Positions 17,500 to 26,725 of a stretch of 64,000 bases of DNA are shown here, in pieces; positions within the stretch are counted from its first letter, which is position 1; each line of letters starts with the position of its first letter. Made by a program: the position numbers and the translations under genes. This DNA is from JASBYZ01 sp029983705 (lineage in GTDB: Bacteria; Actinomycetota; Coriobacteriia; Coriobacteriales; JAEZZM01), in contig OZ221969.1 in assembly GCA_965119715.1 (NCBI GenBank), forward strand, positions 1,426,001 through 1,490,000, given 5' to 3'. The notes beneath the pieces were generated by a model, which saw nothing but the letters and a program-made list of their open reading frames with translations, ran no database searches and was not told the DNA's origin.

Positions 17500-17602
17500 G
17501 TAACTCCTAAAAGCTTAAATAACTTGCTCTATTTTATATCGAATAAAAGTGGGGTTCTAATTACTAATACCATCATAAATTTAACATTCAATTAGCACTA
17601 AA

Positions 17603-17640
17603 TTGGTAGTAATTTTCACTTACTAATACTATAATTAAAT
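17603..17640 (+). promoter_or_regulatory. Candidate promoter of the LPXTG surface protein gene
   Basis: The AT-rich 211-bp region before the surface-protein gene has a perfect -10 hexamer TATAAT at 17630-17635. The best -35 (TTGGTA at 17603-17608) is 21 bp away, which is wide. A short element, TTACTAATAC, occurs at 17561-17570 and again at 17620-17629, just before the -10. Nothing else recognisable is in this gap. Confidence 0.35.
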
Positions 17641-18052
17641 CAAACTAATCCGATATTTATATTAAATTAAATATCTTTAGGAAAAATAAATAGAGAATTA
17701 TAGGAGAGGTATGGAGTATAGAAAGATTGTAGCTTCTTGCGCTTTGGCTATAAGCTTTAGTTTAGGAGCAGCTGAAGTGGCTACGCCAGCTCAAGCATTT
17801 GCTACAGAGACAGAAAACTCACCAGCAATAGAGACAAATACTAATTTAGAGTTAAGCCCTGAAAGCCAGCCTTCTGCAGTAAGTGCACCTGTTGAAGAAG
17901 AAGCAACAGCTACTAATGCTAATACAAATGACTTAGGTCTTGCTAAAGATCAAGATGGCAATGCTATAACTAGTAAGTCTGGCTCAATTGCATCAGATGA
18001 GAAAAATGTTGGAGAGTATAGAGACTCAGATTTAGCTAATCTAGGTCCTAAT

Positions 18053-18060
18053 AAAAAAAA
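18053..18060 (+). repeat. Homopolymeric A8 tract at the frameshift point
   Basis: The tract is eight consecutive A, flanked by CCTAAT and TCTCTAATG. In the signal-peptide frame it reads AAA AAA AAT CTC TAA. Removing one A gives AAA AAA ATC TCT AAT GAA and joins the two halves of the surface protein. Confidence 0.9.
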
Positions 18061-19834
18061 TCTCTAATGAAGAAGACCGTAAGCAGATTGAAGGAGTAAC
18101 AGCTTCTACTTTAGAACCAAGTCCAAATAGTACTGACAAAACAGCTGTAGGCGTTACTATTGATGTTGACAAGAGTGCTGCTCAAAGAACATATACGGAA
18201 ATAGGTGTTTCTTCGACAAGAAGAAATTCTCCACTTAAAGCTGGAGAGGGCGAAACAGCGGGCAATCTTGAGGTCACCATAGATGGAAAAAATGTTAAGA
18301 GTCCAACTGATGATGTTCACGTTAGCGTGCAACCAGGAAGGCAGACCGGTTTCTTTTTAGAGACTGACAAAGAATATCTTGCTAAACTAAATAATAAAGA
18401 TAATCCAAATGAAAAAATTTTCAGTGGCAATTCCAATTATGAAACATCCTTCACTGTTAACCCTTATCCTAACGAAAATAAAAACCTCTCCATTATATCT
18501 GTAGTAGGAGACACTTCTGTTAATAGTACTCTTGTCAAAGGCCAATACATAAAAACAGGTGCTCGTATAGATAATCTCCTCGCAGAAGACTACACACGTA
18601 TTACTAGTGAGGTTTACCATCCAGATGGCAATGTTGTAGACCCTAAGTATGCCAAAGCCATCCTTATAACTCCCGACAATAAAGAAACAATCCTAGCTGA
18701 GCTTCAAAAAACAGACCCTACTGCAACTCTAGCAGAGGGAGACATACTCTTTAAAATGCCAGAGGGCGCTATTATGAATGACCCTGAGGCAGAAGCTAAT
18801 GGTGAATATAAACCTATCTTAAACCCTAACTCCATCTTTAATAATTCTAGTTTTAAAGGAGTCCAAAACTTAAAAGCTAGATTCTTTGCAAGACCAAGAA
18901 CACAGGCGGAATTTGAGGCGCTTGTAAAAGAAGCTAATGATCAGCAAAAATATATTTCTAAATATTATACTCCTACAGGTGCTGGTACTAAGGCCATTAA
19001 TCACAATGGTCAAGAAGTGTTAGTTGACTTACAAGGCATCGCACGGTATGACCACTACAACAAAGTGGGAGAAATTACTGTATCTTTTGATGATACCCGC
19101 AACTACGATCAAAACTGGGACGAGAAAAAAGTTAAAGAAACCGATAAGATGACCGGTATTCATCCTGGTGAGACCAAAATCATGGAAATCAAAGCCGAAA
19201 ATGAAGGCTTATATCCAAACGAAAAAACCGCTCTAGAAATGAATGAAGCTCGAAATGATGGAAGAGTAACGGGCACAGTCGATCCAGAATTTATTAAAAA
19301 GGCTGAAGATGAAGGTTGGAAAATAGAAATCACCCCTGGTGATTTATCAAAATTTAAGGTCACAGCACCAGCTGATGCTAAAGCTGGTGATTTTATCGCT
19401 ATACCTATGACCTATACCTACACAAATGGTTCGGAAGATAATCACTGGTTTCACTTTGTAGTTCAAGAATCAAATAATAATCGACCAGAGTACAGTGCAA
19501 AGGCTGGCTACCAAGGTGATATATTAGAAAATACCCCTACCCTTCCTAGCGAGAAAAAAGACCTAGAAAAAAATCAACCAGAATCTTATGAGCTAAAGCC
19601 TGGCATTATTTACAAAGACGATAGGGGCAATATTTGGTCTAATGTGTCTATTGACTCAAAGACAGGTAAAGTCACAGTTGTCGTACCAGAAAACGCTGAC
19701 ATAGTAGGCGGTGAAAATCTCATCATACCTGTCATTGCAAACTATACAGATACTATAACTGGTGCAAAAAAGACTGAAGAGATAAAAGCTCAGTTTATCG
19801 CAAGACCAACACACGCTGCTAAAGGTGGAAATTC

Positions 19835-20745
19835 TGTAGTTGAAGAAATTCCATTCGTGACTAATGTAATTTATGATGAAAACCTTGATGCGGGCACTGT
19901 AATCGAAACTGCAGGAGAGCTCGGTTCTAAAAGGACTATTTACGAATGGGACTTTGACTCAAGAAGAAAAAATGCGGAAGGTACAGAAGTTAGGCCAGTT
20001 GCTGTTAAACTAACAGAAATTATTATTAAAGAGAAAAAAGATGCTGAAATCCGCATTGGTATCAGACCAGTTGAAACTATTATTCAAACTGGATTTGATA
20101 CTGAGATTATATTTGACGATTCACTTGATGCAGGTGAAGTCTCAATCACTAAACCAGGAGAAGAAGGATTAAAAAAAGTTACTACTGTAACTGATCAAAA
20201 AAGTGGAAAGATTAGCTTAAAAGTAGCAGAAGAAAAGAAAGCTATTAATAGAGTGCTTAAAGTTGGTACAAAAACTGAAGGCATGGTAGTTGATACAGAT
20301 GAGATTCCATTTGATGTAAAAGTTGAATTCGATGAATCAATGACATTAGGCAGCTGGAAGTATAAAGAGGTAGATGGGAAAAAGCTTAGCGGTAATCCAG
20401 GTTCAATAACAAAAACTTGGAATATTTCAAACTCTATTGCAGGAGACCCTATTGTAGAAAAAATCTTGCCTGAAGACGCAGTCATAATAATTGGTACTAA
20501 AGCACCAGATAAGATTACAAGCTCTACTGGATATGACATTCCATTTGAAACTGAGATTATCTATAACCCAGAAAAACCAATAGGAGCTGTAACTGTCTTA
20601 CAAGAAGGAAAAGCTGGTCGTGTAGAAGACGGTGTTGAGACCTACTACGACCCTGCAACAAACAAGCTAATAAACAATAAGACCGGTAAAGAAATCAAGG
20701 CTAGAAAACGTGTAGTTGAAGTTGGAACAAAGCCAATAACTTGCC
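19835..20745 (+). repeat. Four tandem G5-like domain repeats (protein-level)
   Basis: Four copies of about 75 residues each begin with an (E/D)IPF or related strand (EIPFVTNVIYDENLDAG; TGFDTEIIFDDSLDAG; EIPFDVKVEFDESMTLG; DIPFETEIIYNPEKPIG) and end with a glycine strand (RIGIRPVE, KVGTKTE, IIGTKAP, EVGTKPI). This is the G5/E pattern seen in SasG/Aap-type adhesins. The DNA copies are too diverged for easy recombination. Confidence 0.75.
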
Positions 20746-21124
20746 CAATACCAAAGCCAGAACCTGACCCTAGCCCACTACCTACTCCAAATGACAAAGT
20801 GCCACCAAGTACAACTGACAATACACCTAGTGATACCGTAAAAGATCCTGAGACAAACACTGTTGTTATACCACCAACTACAAGCTCAGAACTTAAGTCA
20901 CCTGAATTTACTTACACTCCTATAGACCCTAAAGAAAATGTATATCAAATAGCTGACTTAAAGGTATTAGATAGTAGTGAGAAGATGAAGAAGGCTCTTC
21001 CACAAACTGGAGATGTAAGCTCTCCTCTCCCACTTGCAGGAGCTGCTGGAGCCCTCATCACCGCACTTGGTCTCGGAGGACTTATTAAGTCTAGAAAACA
21101 AAACCAAGAGTAAGCCATAGACTA

Positions 21125-21158
21125 ATCAACCCGGTAATATCTACCGGGTTGATTTTTT
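21125..21158 (+). terminator. Intrinsic terminator after the surface protein gene
   Basis: A perfect 12-bp stem (ATCAACCCGGTA at 21125-21136, TACCGGGTTGAT at 21142-21153) with a 5-nt loop is followed by six T. It lies 12 bp after the LPXTG stop and between converging genes. Confidence 0.93.
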
Positions 21159-21160
21159 AA

Positions 21161-23254
21161 TTACCTAGCCTCTTTCAAGAGCGGTCTTGTGTTAGCCAGT
21201 CCAATAGCTACCGTAGAACCATTATGAAGTAGCGCAGAAGCTGTCGGCTGCAATACGCCAACAATTCCTAGAGCTATTAAAGCGCTGTTAAGGCTCATAA
21301 TAAATTTATACGACGTATCAATACGCTTAAGAAGCTCAGTAGATAGATCTTTAGCTATGAGCAGGGTCTCTAAAGAGTCTCCTTGGATAGATATATCTGC
21401 TACATTTCTTGCAATGTCGCTTGCATCGTCCAGTGCAATAGATACATCAGCCTCAGCAAGTGCTGGAGAATCATTAATACCATCTCCAACCATAGCAACA
21501 CTGTAGCCTTCAGCCTTAAGCCTTTGGATATAGCTTGATTTATCTTCAGGCAAAACTTGAGCCATGTAATCATCTATACCAAGATCTTCAGCTACTACTC
21601 TCGCCGCATTTTCTGAGTCTCCAGTAAGCATTACAATTCGTTTAAACCCACGCTCACGCAGTCCCTTAACTACATCTTTCGATTCAGGTCTAAGAGGGTC
21701 GCTAATACAGATAACTCCAACAAGCTCACCGTCTACAGACATAAATACAGTTGATGCAGCTGGAGCCTCTTTGTGCACCCGCTCATCAATCCCCTCAGGT
21801 TTTCTTACTCCCTCATCGTCAAAAATAAAGTGAGCGCTACCCAAGCGAACCTTCTTACCATCTACCTTTGAAGCAATACCGTGAGCAACTATGTACTCAA
21901 CCTCAGAATGTTCTTCATCTTTGTGGCAAAGGCCTTTTTCGCTCGCACTTTTTACAATCGCACGCGCCATAGAGTGTGGAAAATGCTCTTCAAGGCAGGC
22001 TGCAAGACGCAAAATTTCATCCTCGTCCATACCGTCAAAGCTAATTACCTTCTCTACAGCAGGGCTTGCATTAGTAAGCGTACCGGTTTTGTCAAACACT
22101 ATAGCGTCAGCACTTGCAAGCGTTTCAAGGTATTTTCCACCCTTGGCTACAAAGTTTAAGTCTGTAGTTTCTTTCATGGCAGACATCACAGCAACCGGCA
22201 TAGAAAGCTTGATTGCGCATGAATAGTCAACCATAAGCACACTTACTGCCTTTGTAACATTTCTTGTAAGAGCAAGTACAGCTATAAAGAGTCCTAAGCT
22301 TAGTGGGACAATTGAATCTGCAAGCTTTTCTGCCTTACTTTGAGCAGAAGCCTTTCTCTCTTGAGAATGTTCTACCAAGTCTACAATCTGATCAATGCGA
22401 GAGTGGCTTGCAAGTGAGGTGGTCTTTATAAGGATTGAGCCCTCATCAATAACAGTACCAGCATGTACAGTAGAGCCTGTATGCTTATTAACTAAGCTTG
22501 ACTCGCCTGTCATAGATGCCTCGTTTACCTCGGCAAGACCGTCTACAACGCTTCCATCAAGTGGAATCATTGAGCCCGTTCTCACGCGAATAGTATCTCC
22601 CAGCTTAACCTCATCAATTGCAACTTCAATTTCAGTACCGTCTTCACCTACAAGCCATACACTTTCAGCCATTACAGCCAGGTTATTTCTTAGCGCATAG
22701 CGAGTATGCTGCTCGGTATAGTCTGCAAGAATGTCTGCAATTTTAAGCATAAACATCACAGATGATGCCGTTGTAAAGTCTCTTCGTAATAAAGAAACCC
22801 CAATAGCAGTAGCATCTAAAACATCAACATTAAGCTCGAGCTGTGAGAGCGCCTTTATCGCATTAATTAAGAACTTGACAGATTGAAAGAGCGTATAGGC
22901 GCGCTCAAATGGAAGTGGAAGCAAAAGCTTACGCAAATATCTAAAACCTACAGTCTTTATAAGACTTAACTGAAAGTTATTGTCTATCAAAGAGAGATCA
23001 GCGTGGTTTGATACTGTAGCTCGTGGAAGCTCGTCAATATCAAGTTTATCAAGGGCGCTTAAGACGAGAGCTTCAGCGCTCCCGTCATGCTCAACCAATA
23101 TTGAACCATTACTTAGCCTAATTGAAACAGAGCTTACTCCACTCAGTTCACTGAGATATTCAGTTACGCCCAATACCTCTTCAGAATCAAAGACCCATTT
23201 ACCACATCTAAAGCGTAGTCTACCTGGTAGTTCATGTACAATTTGATAGTGCAC
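21161..23254 (-). CDS. Heavy-metal translocating P1B-type ATPase with non-canonical membrane motif
   Basis: This 697-residue transporter has an N-terminal HMA-like domain without a CxxC pair (MHYQIVHELPGRLRFRCG), the A-domain motif MTGES, the phosphorylation motif DKTGTLT, an HP-like segment (EEHFPHSMARAIV) and GDGINDSPAL. The membrane metal-site motif, usually CPC or SPC, is replaced by DYSCAIKLSMP, so metal specificity cannot be assigned. It lies 16 bp after a small partner gene in a two-gene operon. Export of a metal ion is the most likely role. Confidence 0.9.
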   Translation of the reverse strand: MHYQIVHELPGRLRFRCGKWVFDSEEVLGVTEYLSELSGVSSVSIRLSNGSILVEHDGSAEALVLSALDKLDIDELPRATVSNHADLSLIDNNFQLSLIKTVGFRYLRKLLLPLPFERAYTLFQSVKFLINAIKALSQLELNVDVLDATAIGVSLLRRDFTTASSVMFMLKIADILADYTEQHTRYALRNNLAVMAESVWLVGEDGTEIEVAIDEVKLGDTIRVRTGSMIPLDGSVVDGLAEVNEASMTGESSLVNKHTGSTVHAGTVIDEGSILIKTTSLASHSRIDQIVDLVEHSQERKASAQSKAEKLADSIVPLSLGLFIAVLALTRNVTKAVSVLMVDYSCAIKLSMPVAVMSAMKETTDLNFVAKGGKYLETLASADAIVFDKTGTLTNASPAVEKVISFDGMDEDEILRLAACLEEHFPHSMARAIVKSASEKGLCHKDEEHSEVEYIVAHGIASKVDGKKVRLGSAHFIFDDEGVRKPEGIDERVHKEAPAASTVFMSVDGELVGVICISDPLRPESKDVVKGLRERGFKRIVMLTGDSENAARVVAEDLGIDDYMAQVLPEDKSSYIQRLKAEGYSVAMVGDGINDSPALAEADVSIALDDASDIARNVADISIQGDSLETLLIAKDLSTELLKRIDTSYKFIMSLNSALIALGIVGVLQPTASALLHNGSTVAIGLANTRPLLKEAR

Positions 23255-23270
23255 TAGAAACCTCGATTAC

Positions 23271-23585
23271 TTATGCTTGATGAGCTTTTTCTTCTTCTTT
23301 TTTCATTTCTTCTTCAACTTGCTTGCGAACGCGCTTTTCAATCTCAATTCTTTTCTCTGCAAGCTCAGCATCAATTCTTGCCTCTTGTTTAGCATCAGCT
23401 ACAAGATCTTCTGCATCATCTTTAACAGACTGCATAGCCTCTTCAGCATTAGCCTTAACAATCATGCCTTTTGCTACACCATTAACTGCAAGCTTTCTAA
23501 CCTGCTTGCTCTTTACTACAGCGCTTCCCAATATGGTTGCTGCAACTCCACCTAAGAATGCGTATAGTTTTGGCTTGTGTACCAT
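23271..23585 (-). CDS. Small membrane-associated protein, DUF6110-like, ATPase partner
   Basis: This protein of about 104 residues begins at ATG 23585 (MVHKPKLYAFLGG) with AAAGG eight bases upstream; a GTG at 23594 is the alternative. It has a single N-terminal glycine-rich helix (FLGGVAATILGSAVV) and a long charged helix ending in an E/K-rich coiled coil. Proteins like this often precede P-type ATPases in anaerobes; I match it to the DUF6110 group from memory of its pattern. Function is unknown. Confidence 0.7.
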   Translation of the reverse strand: MVHKPKLYAFLGGVAATILGSAVVKSKQVRKLAVNGVAKGMIVKANAEEAMQSVKDDAEDLVADAKQEARIDAELAEKRIEIEKRVRKQVEEEMKKEEEKAHQA

Positions 23586-23601
23586 GTTTCTCACCTTTCT
23601 A

Positions 23602-23632
23602 GTTAGATAAATCTAACAATTATCATACCTTA
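23602..23632 (-). promoter_or_regulatory. Candidate -10 and overlapping operator of the P-type ATPase operon
   Basis: On the minus strand a TATGAT -10 lies at 23632-23627. A perfect inverted repeat, GTTAGAT-AA-ATCTAAC on the plus strand, occupies 23602-23617, where the transcription start and early leader would be, 17 bp before the ATG. That position suits a repressor site. The half-site resembles, but does not match, DtxR-family boxes. Confidence 0.45.
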
Positions 23633-23741
23633 CTTAAACTTGTTGTATACAAGCATCTTGGATTCTATTACTAATATTAATTATTTGTTATGAGATTTGA
23701 ATAATTCTATTAATTAACAAATATAGTTAGTTTATCTGCGG

Positions 23742-24593
23742 TTACTTTAAATCGTTTTTTGCAGCTTTAATGTATTTTTTTGGAATATCTAACTTGAGAG
23801 GAGTGTGACCAAAACGGTCTTCTTCAGGTGGGATTTTTTCCCAATCACCATAGGTATGAGTAAGGTATTCATCAGCATAGGCAGAGACTGGAAACTTCTT
23901 ATGCTCAAATTTTGTACGTTGAGTAATTGATATGAATTCACGCGTAACAATAGAATCTCTATAAAACTCGCACATTACAAAGTCAGTGTACTGATCTTGA
24001 TACTTTCTTGCGTGCTCAGTAAGTTTCTCAAAAATCTGGTCTCGTTCGTTTTTAGTAGTTATGCCGTAGTAGACCTTATTTTTCAAAAACTTTAAACGTT
24101 TTTTGGCACTTTTCTTTCTGTGAACATCTGTGCTTGGAGCAGAGACTATAAACATCTGTAACAAATCATGAGCCTTTGAGATAAATGCTCTACGCGCTTT
24201 TTTATCGTCTGGGATATTGCAATACGAATATATATCTATCCAAATGCCGTGGTGCATATCTATATCTTGAGAATACTCTTCTAGATATAAGGAATCATTA
24301 AGTCTAAGTTTTGCAAAAAAGAATGGGGTATTTGGCTCACTTAGATAGCTTTGTAAAAAGTACTTATCGCCCAAGAGCTTAGGAGCAGCCTCAATAAACT
24401 TATCAAATTCTTCCCTGAGCATACCAACATCTACATTGTCATCCCAAGGAATAAAGCCCTTGTGACGCAGTGCTCCAAGCGCCGTTCCATAGGATAAGAA
24501 ATACTGGATATCCAGCTCTTCGCACACGCGGTTAAACTCTTTGAGAAGCTCTAGTTCAGCAAGCTGAACTGCTCTTAGTTCAAGTTCTTTCAA
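23742..24593 (-). CDS. LicD family phosphotransferase
   Basis: This 283-residue LicD protein has FLSYGTALGALRHKGFIPWD followed by DNVDVGM. The second metal-binding Asp of the usual DDDID run is Asn here (WDDNVDV), a change from the copy at 11280-12113. It would transfer phosphocholine or a similar group onto a surface glycan. It lies 14 bp after galE and ends the 23.7-36.5 kb cluster. The LicC/LicA enzymes that would make CDP-choline are encoded 2-6 kb upstream in the same direction. Confidence 0.92.
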   Translation of the reverse strand: MKELELRAVQLAELELLKEFNRVCEELDIQYFLSYGTALGALRHKGFIPWDDNVDVGMLREEFDKFIEAAPKLLGDKYFLQSYLSEPNTPFFFAKLRLNDSLYLEEYSQDIDMHHGIWIDIYSYCNIPDDKKARRAFISKAHDLLQMFIVSAPSTDVHRKKSAKKRLKFLKNKVYYGITTKNERDQIFEKLTEHARKYQDQYTDFVMCEFYRDSIVTREFISITQRTKFEHKKFPVSAYADEYLTHTYGDWEKIPPEEDRFGHTPLKLDIPKKYIKAAKNDLK

Positions 24594-24607
24594 AGCAGAT
24601 TCACACC

Positions 24608-25597
24608 TTATTTATCCGCCTGTAAGAGGCGTTTTCTAAAGGCAAGATCACTTGTAAGCATCTTATCCATACCAAGCTTAGGCTTCCAGCCAAGCACCTC
24701 TTTAGCGCGCTGGGCATCTGCAATAAGCATGTCTGGATCACCGGGGCGCCTTTGGCCATACTCAAAAGGAACTTCGCTGATCTTTTGAGCTGTATCCAAA
24801 ACTTCTTTTACTGAATACCCTGAACCTGAACCTAGATTTGCAAGCAGAGAGCTATTGTTTTCATACAAATACTCAGCACCCATAACGTGGGCACGAGCTA
24901 GATCGCTTACATGCACATAGTCTCTAATGCAGGTGCCATCCGGGGTATTGTAATCAGTTCCAAAGACATAAAATTTATCTCGAATGCCAAGTGCTGCCTG
25001 CATAATTACAGGAATTAGGTGGGTTATCTGGTCATGGTAGAGTCCAATTTTTAAAGACTCATCTGCACCAGCTACATTAAAGTATCTAAAGATGCAGTAA
25101 CTCATGTCGTAGCGTTTGCACACCCACTTAATAATGTCTTCACAGGCGCGCTTTGAGGCTCCATAAGGGTTAATTGGATCAAGTGGCATGTCTTCCTTAC
25201 AAATGCCGCCTTCAGGCTGGCCGTACACAGCTGCAGTTGATGAAAAGACAATATACTTAATATCATGCTTTACCATAGCAGCAAGGAGCGTGCGCACGCC
25301 TTCTGTGTTGTTGTGAAAATATTCAAGGGGCATCTCTAAAGATTCAGGAACTATAAGCTTTGCCGCAAAGTTTATTACTACATCAATGTGAGCCTTAGCT
25401 TGCTCGTGCTCTATTACCCTATCAAGCTGCTTTGAATCTAGAATATCTCCTAAATAAAACTGGGCTTCAGGATGAATTAACATCTCATAGCCGGTGGATA
25501 GATTATCGTAGATAACAACATCGTGTCCAGTCTTAATAAGTTCCATGACTGCATGAGAACCAATGTAGCCCGCACCACCAACTACTAGTACTTTCAT
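24608..25597 (-). CDS. galE: UDP-glucose 4-epimerase
   Basis: This 329-residue SDR enzyme interconverts UDP-glucose and UDP-galactose. It has GGAGYIGSHAVMEL at the N-terminus, FSSTAAVYG with the catalytic Ser/Thr, NPYGASKRACED (YxxxK), and the GalE-specific LIPVIMQAALG and DGTCIRDYVHVSDLA segments. The ATG at 25597 is preceded by GGTGGAGG. It may have its own promoter in the 91-bp AT-rich gap before it. It would supply galactose for the glycopolymer. Confidence 0.96.
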   Translation of the reverse strand: MKVLVVGGAGYIGSHAVMELIKTGHDVVIYDNLSTGYEMLIHPEAQFYLGDILDSKQLDRVIEHEQAKAHIDVVINFAAKLIVPESLEMPLEYFHNNTEGVRTLLAAMVKHDIKYIVFSSTAAVYGQPEGGICKEDMPLDPINPYGASKRACEDIIKWVCKRYDMSYCIFRYFNVAGADESLKIGLYHDQITHLIPVIMQAALGIRDKFYVFGTDYNTPDGTCIRDYVHVSDLARAHVMGAEYLYENNSSLLANLGSGSGYSVKEVLDTAQKISEVPFEYGQRRPGDPDMLIADAQRAKEVLGWKPKLGMDKMLTSDLAFRKRLLQADK

Positions 25598-25688
25598 CTG
25601 TGAAATCCTCCACCTAGCTTTACTAAACGCTTATTAAATTATTGTAACGTAAATTTGAAATGGAAAAGCTAAAATGTAAAAGCTTATC

Positions 25689-26699
25689 TTATTTATGTTT
25701 TATTTTACTGGTAAATAAGGCTTTTAGCATGCCCCACAAGCTTCCAGTTGCATACAATATATGCATTAAGGTGAATAAAAATGGAAGGCTCAGTAAATGC
25801 CAACTTTTAAATCTAACCTCACTAGCTGCAATTATACTTAAGGCACTGGCAAAAGTTAGGTAGTTTCCCAGAAAAAAGTAGAGCGGCTTATACATTTTCC
25901 AAACAAAGGCAATCAAAAGAAGTAACAAAAATATTCCAAAAAAGCAAAGCGGCATCAAGTGGTAAAACTTAACAGCAGGTGGATTTAAGCGCTCTAAGAC
26001 ACCAATCCACAGCCCATTATTATAACACTGTACCATCAAGCTTAGAAAATCAGACTTTACCTTTTGATAAGAAACAATACGCGGATCAAACCACACCTCT
26101 ATACCTGCAGTATGCAGGCGATAAAAGAACTCTTTATCCTCAGCACGCTTGAGGCGCTCATCAAAATAGCCCACCTTCTCAAACACTTCTCGCCTAATAC
26201 ACACGTGATAGAGGTGGTCTACCGCGTGAGCTACACTAAACTTTGAAAGACTTGCCACAATACTTGAAGAAAAAGATTCATAGGCAGCAAGTAAGGTATA
26301 CTTCCACCCAGATTTACCAGCTGCAACAGAGGCTCTTCTTCCCCCAACCACAAGCTTTTGTGTCTCGTTTAGTACCTGCACATTGTTTGAGACAAAGTTT
26401 GTTGGAATAGAACAGTGGGCATCAAGCCTAATCAAACACTCGCCCGTAAAGACCCGTATCGCCTCATTAATTCCTGCAGATAAAAACTCTTGAGGATTTT
26501 TGTGCACTTGAATGCTGTAAAAATCATTATGGCTGTGAGCAAATTCGCACATTAACTCATAGCTCTCATCATTGCTCATAGAGTCTATAAGGATGATTTC
26601 TACTAAATTGTGCGGATAGTCTTGGCGCTCAATTGAACGAAGCAACTCTTTTAAGTTTTCTCGCTCATTCAAACACACACAAGCTATGCTCACGCGCAT
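25689..26699 (-). CDS. Glycosyltransferase family 2 with C-terminal membrane helices
   Basis: This protein of about 336 residues is a GT2: VSIACVCLNERENLKELLRS at the N-terminus, ILIDSMSNDES, LIRLDAHCSIP (DxD-like), and EDKEFFYRL (ED motif). Two or three hydrophobic helices at the C-terminus (CFFGIFLLLLLIAFVW and onward) tether it to the membrane, as in ExoA-like succinoglycan transferases. I start it at ATG 26699, with AGGGG seven bases upstream; an ATG at 26744 would overlap the upstream kinase gene by 19 bp. Confidence 0.87.
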   Translation of the reverse strand: MRVSIACVCLNERENLKELLRSIERQDYPHNLVEIILIDSMSNDESYELMCEFAHSHNDFYSIQVHKNPQEFLSAGINEAIRVFTGECLIRLDAHCSIPTNFVSNNVQVLNETQKLVVGGRRASVAAGKSGWKYTLLAAYESFSSSIVASLSKFSVAHAVDHLYHVCIRREVFEKVGYFDERLKRAEDKEFFYRLHTAGIEVWFDPRIVSYQKVKSDFLSLMVQCYNNGLWIGVLERLNPPAVKFYHLMPLCFFGIFLLLLLIAFVWKMYKPLYFFLGNYLTFASALSIIAASEVRFKSWHLLSLPFLFTLMHILYATGSLWGMLKALFTSKIKHK

Positions 26700-26725
26700 G
26701 CCTTTACCCCTGTCGTCCCTTAAAC

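Larger units (their letters stand above)
17711..21113 (+). pseudogene. LPXTG-anchored surface protein with Rib-like and G5-like repeats, frameshifted at a poly-A tract
   Basis: The first ORF (17711-18067, 118 residues) starts behind AGGAGAGG and has a secretory signal peptide cleaved near PAQAFA, then ends at TAA after the run of eight A at 18053-18060. Reading on in the +1 frame from 18060 gives an open frame continuous to 21113, beginning ISNEEDRKQIEGV. With one A fewer the gene would encode 1133 residues. The downstream part has a region like Rib repeats (about 19190-19475), four G5/E-like repeats (19835-20745), a Pro-rich wall spacer, and the sorting signal LPQTGD, hydrophobic helix and KSRKQNQE tail. 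It is probably an adhesin. The shift could be phase variation, decay or a sequencing error. Base composition is more AT-rich than its neighbours. Confidence 0.85.

Noticed and set aside
19835..20745. A DNA-level tandem repeat able to recombine in the adhesin
   Set aside because: The four G5-like copies are alike only at the protein level; their DNA is too diverged.
18327..21113. An independent gene starting at the GTG at 18327
   Set aside because: The same frame is open further upstream to the poly-A tract, with adhesin-like sequence, and there is no ribosome binding site or signal peptide at the GTG. It is the 3' part of the frameshifted gene.
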